Positions 59,026 through 64,000 of a stretch of 64,000 nucleotides of DNA are shown here, piece by piece; the first letter of the stretch is position 1, and each line of letters starts with the position of its first letter. Origin of the DNA: Microvelia longipes (taxonomy: Eukaryota > Arthropoda > Insecta > Hemiptera > Veliidae). The stretch spans positions 52,048,617 through 52,112,616 of the forward strand of contig JACMZG010001870.1 in NCBI GenBank assembly GCA_018340805.1. The letters are read 5' to 3'. The translations under genes were made by a program, and so were the position numbers. A model generated the notes under the pieces. The model made no database searches, was not told the origin of the DNA, and saw only the letters and a program-made list of their open reading frames with translations.

Positions 59026-60493
59026 GAAAAACAACCATGTGGCCGCGAAACGTCGAGGCCACGTAGCGGCCTCTTGTTTTATACTTTAAAGCCACTTCAT
59101 ACCTCACACAAACTTATATATAAGTGAGTCTTTTCTGGCGTTCTACGTTTCTCTATATTTTCACCACATGTTTTCCTTCTTTTCCCTTCAACTGATATTT
59201 TATCTTTTTGCTTGTCATCTTTATACTTTTGTTTGTGATATCGTCCTACTTAACTACTACGTCTGTATCCAGTATTTCATCATAGACATTACATTTGTCT
59301 ACAATTGTTGATCTTGTCTTCTAGAATCATCATGAGTTAATCGTTGAAGACTTTCTATCTTTGAAGCTGTGAATATGGCGATTCAAACCTTGCTAAAAGG
59401 ATTCTTTAACCCTTCATCCCCGGTAACAAGTCCGTGGGTCAGAGCATAGCTTCTATCACCGCCTGCAGCTTCGCATTTATTTTTCAGCTTTAGTTTCCAT
59501 AACTTCTCTGTTTTCAAGTACTTATTCGTATTGCTGATCAATGAGATTCTTCCAATTCATCACTTTATATTTTAGCGATTATGTAAACAAATCGCTAATA
59601 TTTTAGCGATTAGGTTATTCAGTAATAGGAAACTATACAAGGAGAAGCTACCTTAGGTAACTAAGAAGCTAGGCATACCTCTTAGCTTTACATTATTTTT
59701 TACAAATTTAGCCGTTTTAATGTTAGTTATGATTTCTTGTAAAAGTTTTTAGATGTATTCCGAAGGTGATCAATGATCACACAAAATAATTAATAACTAT
59801 GAACATAAAATTAATAATGGTATCATACGTATAAAAATGTTTCTTTGTTTGCAAAAGTTAAATTCTGTAATGCAAACCTTGCTCTGTAGTGTGGATTTTG
59901 TTGAAGATCAGCAAATTTTATGCGTTATCAAAAATAATTTGTGGCACACAAAAACCCTACGTGTATTTCCATAACCCCCACCTTCCTTTATAGCAGAAAA
60001 ATTACAGATAACCTTTAAAATTAGGTAGATGGTTTAGTTTATTTTGGGCAAAAGTTCAAATTTGCCCTTGAATAGAGACAAAGGGCATAAACTCAGTGCC
60101 GGATATAGGCCCTGGGGCTGCGGTCGGAGGGACTCCAGGCTAATGGTTAGTTAGATCAATATTAGCCCTTTTAAAGGGCGATGTAAAAATGAAAGGCTCC
60201 AGTAAAAAAAAACTAATTAACAATTACTTCAAAAGTTTGTTACTGAACCAATTTGTTTTACTTTTTGGGTATTTTTTTTTTTACTTCAGCAAAACGTGTA
60301 AACTTAGAAGCCTCTACTTAAAAAACTATCAAAATCATAACCACTTACAGCAGAAATAATACTAATAATACTATTAGGCTTTTTGCCGAATTTTATAAAT
60401 TCACGCACACATGTTAGTCTCGTCAAGCATGACAGGAAAAGCTTACCTAATGATAACCTAAATATTAATAACCCAATAATTACTTCGTTTATA
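59026..60493. other. Non-coding, nothing recognised
   Basis: A GAAACGTC word at 59047 sits beside a GAGGCC/GGCCTC hairpin but lacks a CTGANGA core. No gene seen. Confidence 0.45.
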
Positions 60494-60797
60494 CGCGGGG
60501 TTTCGCAGGGGGTTCAACTTTAACTGTTCACACGGTATGTTTCACCGTGAAAAATAAGTTTTGTAGTTGAACCCGTTCACATGACAACTGCTGGGGGTTG
60601 AACCCCCTAGGAGGTCGTTTATACGCGGGGTTTGGCAGAGAGTTCAACCTCTTTGGAGGTTCAACTTAAACTGTTCACACGGTATTTTTACCGTGGAAAA
60701 TAAATTCTGGAGATGAACCAGTTCACACGACAACTGCTCCTGGGTTGAACCCCCTGCCAAGTTTGGCAAGGGGTTCAACCCCCTTCCAAACCCCGCG
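60494..60797. mobile_element. Small inverted-terminus element with an internal 130-bp duplication
   Basis: It starts CGCGGGGTTTCGCAGGGGG and ends with the near complement (CCCCCTTCCAAACCCCGCG). The same CGCGGGGTTTGGCAG start recurs at 60624, exactly 130 bp on, and GTTCACACGGTAT with its following block is repeated, so the element is a dimer-like array sharing one pair of ends. Internal GGGGTTGAACCCC hairpins are present. No coding frame. Confidence 0.75.
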
Positions 60798-61081
60798 TCA
60801 GAACAAAATTAATAAATACATAACCCCCTAAAAAACAATCCAGAACATTTCTTTTACTGACCACACTAAATGTTTATGGTTATTTGCCACAGATTTTTGG
60901 TTATTGCGGTCACTCAAAGCAGTCGTATCGTATCAACCTATATTTTTCGACTCAGGGGCGATTTTACTGACTTATAAAATATGAAAGCCGAGTTACTGAA
61001 ATCACATCAACAGATTATTATTTTTGATTTAATAATATTAATCTGTTCGAAACAGTTACACCACGGTCTCATAATGTGTGA
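60798..61081. other. Non-coding, nothing recognised
   Basis: No gene seen. Confidence 0.5.

Positions 61082-64000
<2,919 letters not shown>

Noticed and set aside
59040..59072. GAAACGTC beside a GAGGCC/GGCCTC hairpin as a permuted hammerhead
   Set aside because: No CTGANGA core follows the second stem strand (it reads TTGTTTT).

Overview
This window is a repeat-rich, AT-rich piece of an animal nuclear genome. A spliced EGF-like exon whose wording matches arthropod neurexin-1, degenerate CCTAA-type motifs, tRNA-derived SINEs, a CR1/Jockey-like LINE and a Penelope-like reverse transcriptase remnant suggest an arthropod, most likely an insect. The species cannot be fixed from the sequence. Only two host coding features are well supported: one EGF exon (8457-8592, minus) and one intronless HAD-phosphatase gene of the pseudouridine-5'-phosphatase (PUDP/HDHD1) type (29297-30178, plus). 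A 57-bp candidate exon (53365-53421, minus) has good splice signals and a phase compatible with the EGF exon. If the EGF exon belongs to a long neurexin-like gene whose upstream exons lie at or beyond 53 kb, most of the window is one giant intron with the phosphatase gene nested in it on the opposite strand.

Layout. 1-8.4 kb: plain AT-rich DNA, one SINE and a 26-bp tandem array. 8.46-8.59 kb: EGF exon. 8.7-19.5 kb: dispersed repeat copies, microsatellites and a decayed Rep-like open frame at 13.9 kb. 19.5-24 kb: a ~150-bp tandem repeat, a ~700-bp foldback, and a hammerhead-bearing foldback with a diverged hammerhead nearby. 24.6-27.1 kb: three unrelated satellites (14, 28 and 43 bp); the 43-bp one is a tandemly amplified tRNA-like 3' half. 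29.3-30.6 kb: phosphatase gene and a 16-bp array. 32.65-33.83 kb: an array of ~121-132-bp units. 33.8-42.5 kb: inverted repeat pair, dispersed repeats, a second hammerhead foldback with a 12-bp target-site duplication, a SINE-like element and the Penelope-like remnant. 44.4-50.4 kb: dispersed repeats interrupted by a LINE and by SINEs with clear target-site duplications. 55.8-56.6 kb: a cluster of hammerhead repeat copies. 58.4-60.8 kb: two MITE-like elements. 61.2-64 kb: a decayed DNA transposon with long inverted repeats that runs off the window.

The most interesting system is a set of short inverted elements whose arms carry type I hammerhead-ribozyme-like motifs: 4-bp stem I, CTGANGA core, stem II, GAAA, palindromic stem III and a GTC-type cleavage site. 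Two families with unrelated arm sequence share the same ground plan: inverted arms, a ~30-35-nt unpaired tail at one end containing a CAAC..GCGG-like word, and 11-12-bp direct target duplications. This is the layout expected of Penelope-type pLTR pieces moved by target-primed reverse transcription. The decayed Penelope reverse transcriptase at 41-42.4 kb ends in a sequence that keeps the 3' half of the same motif.
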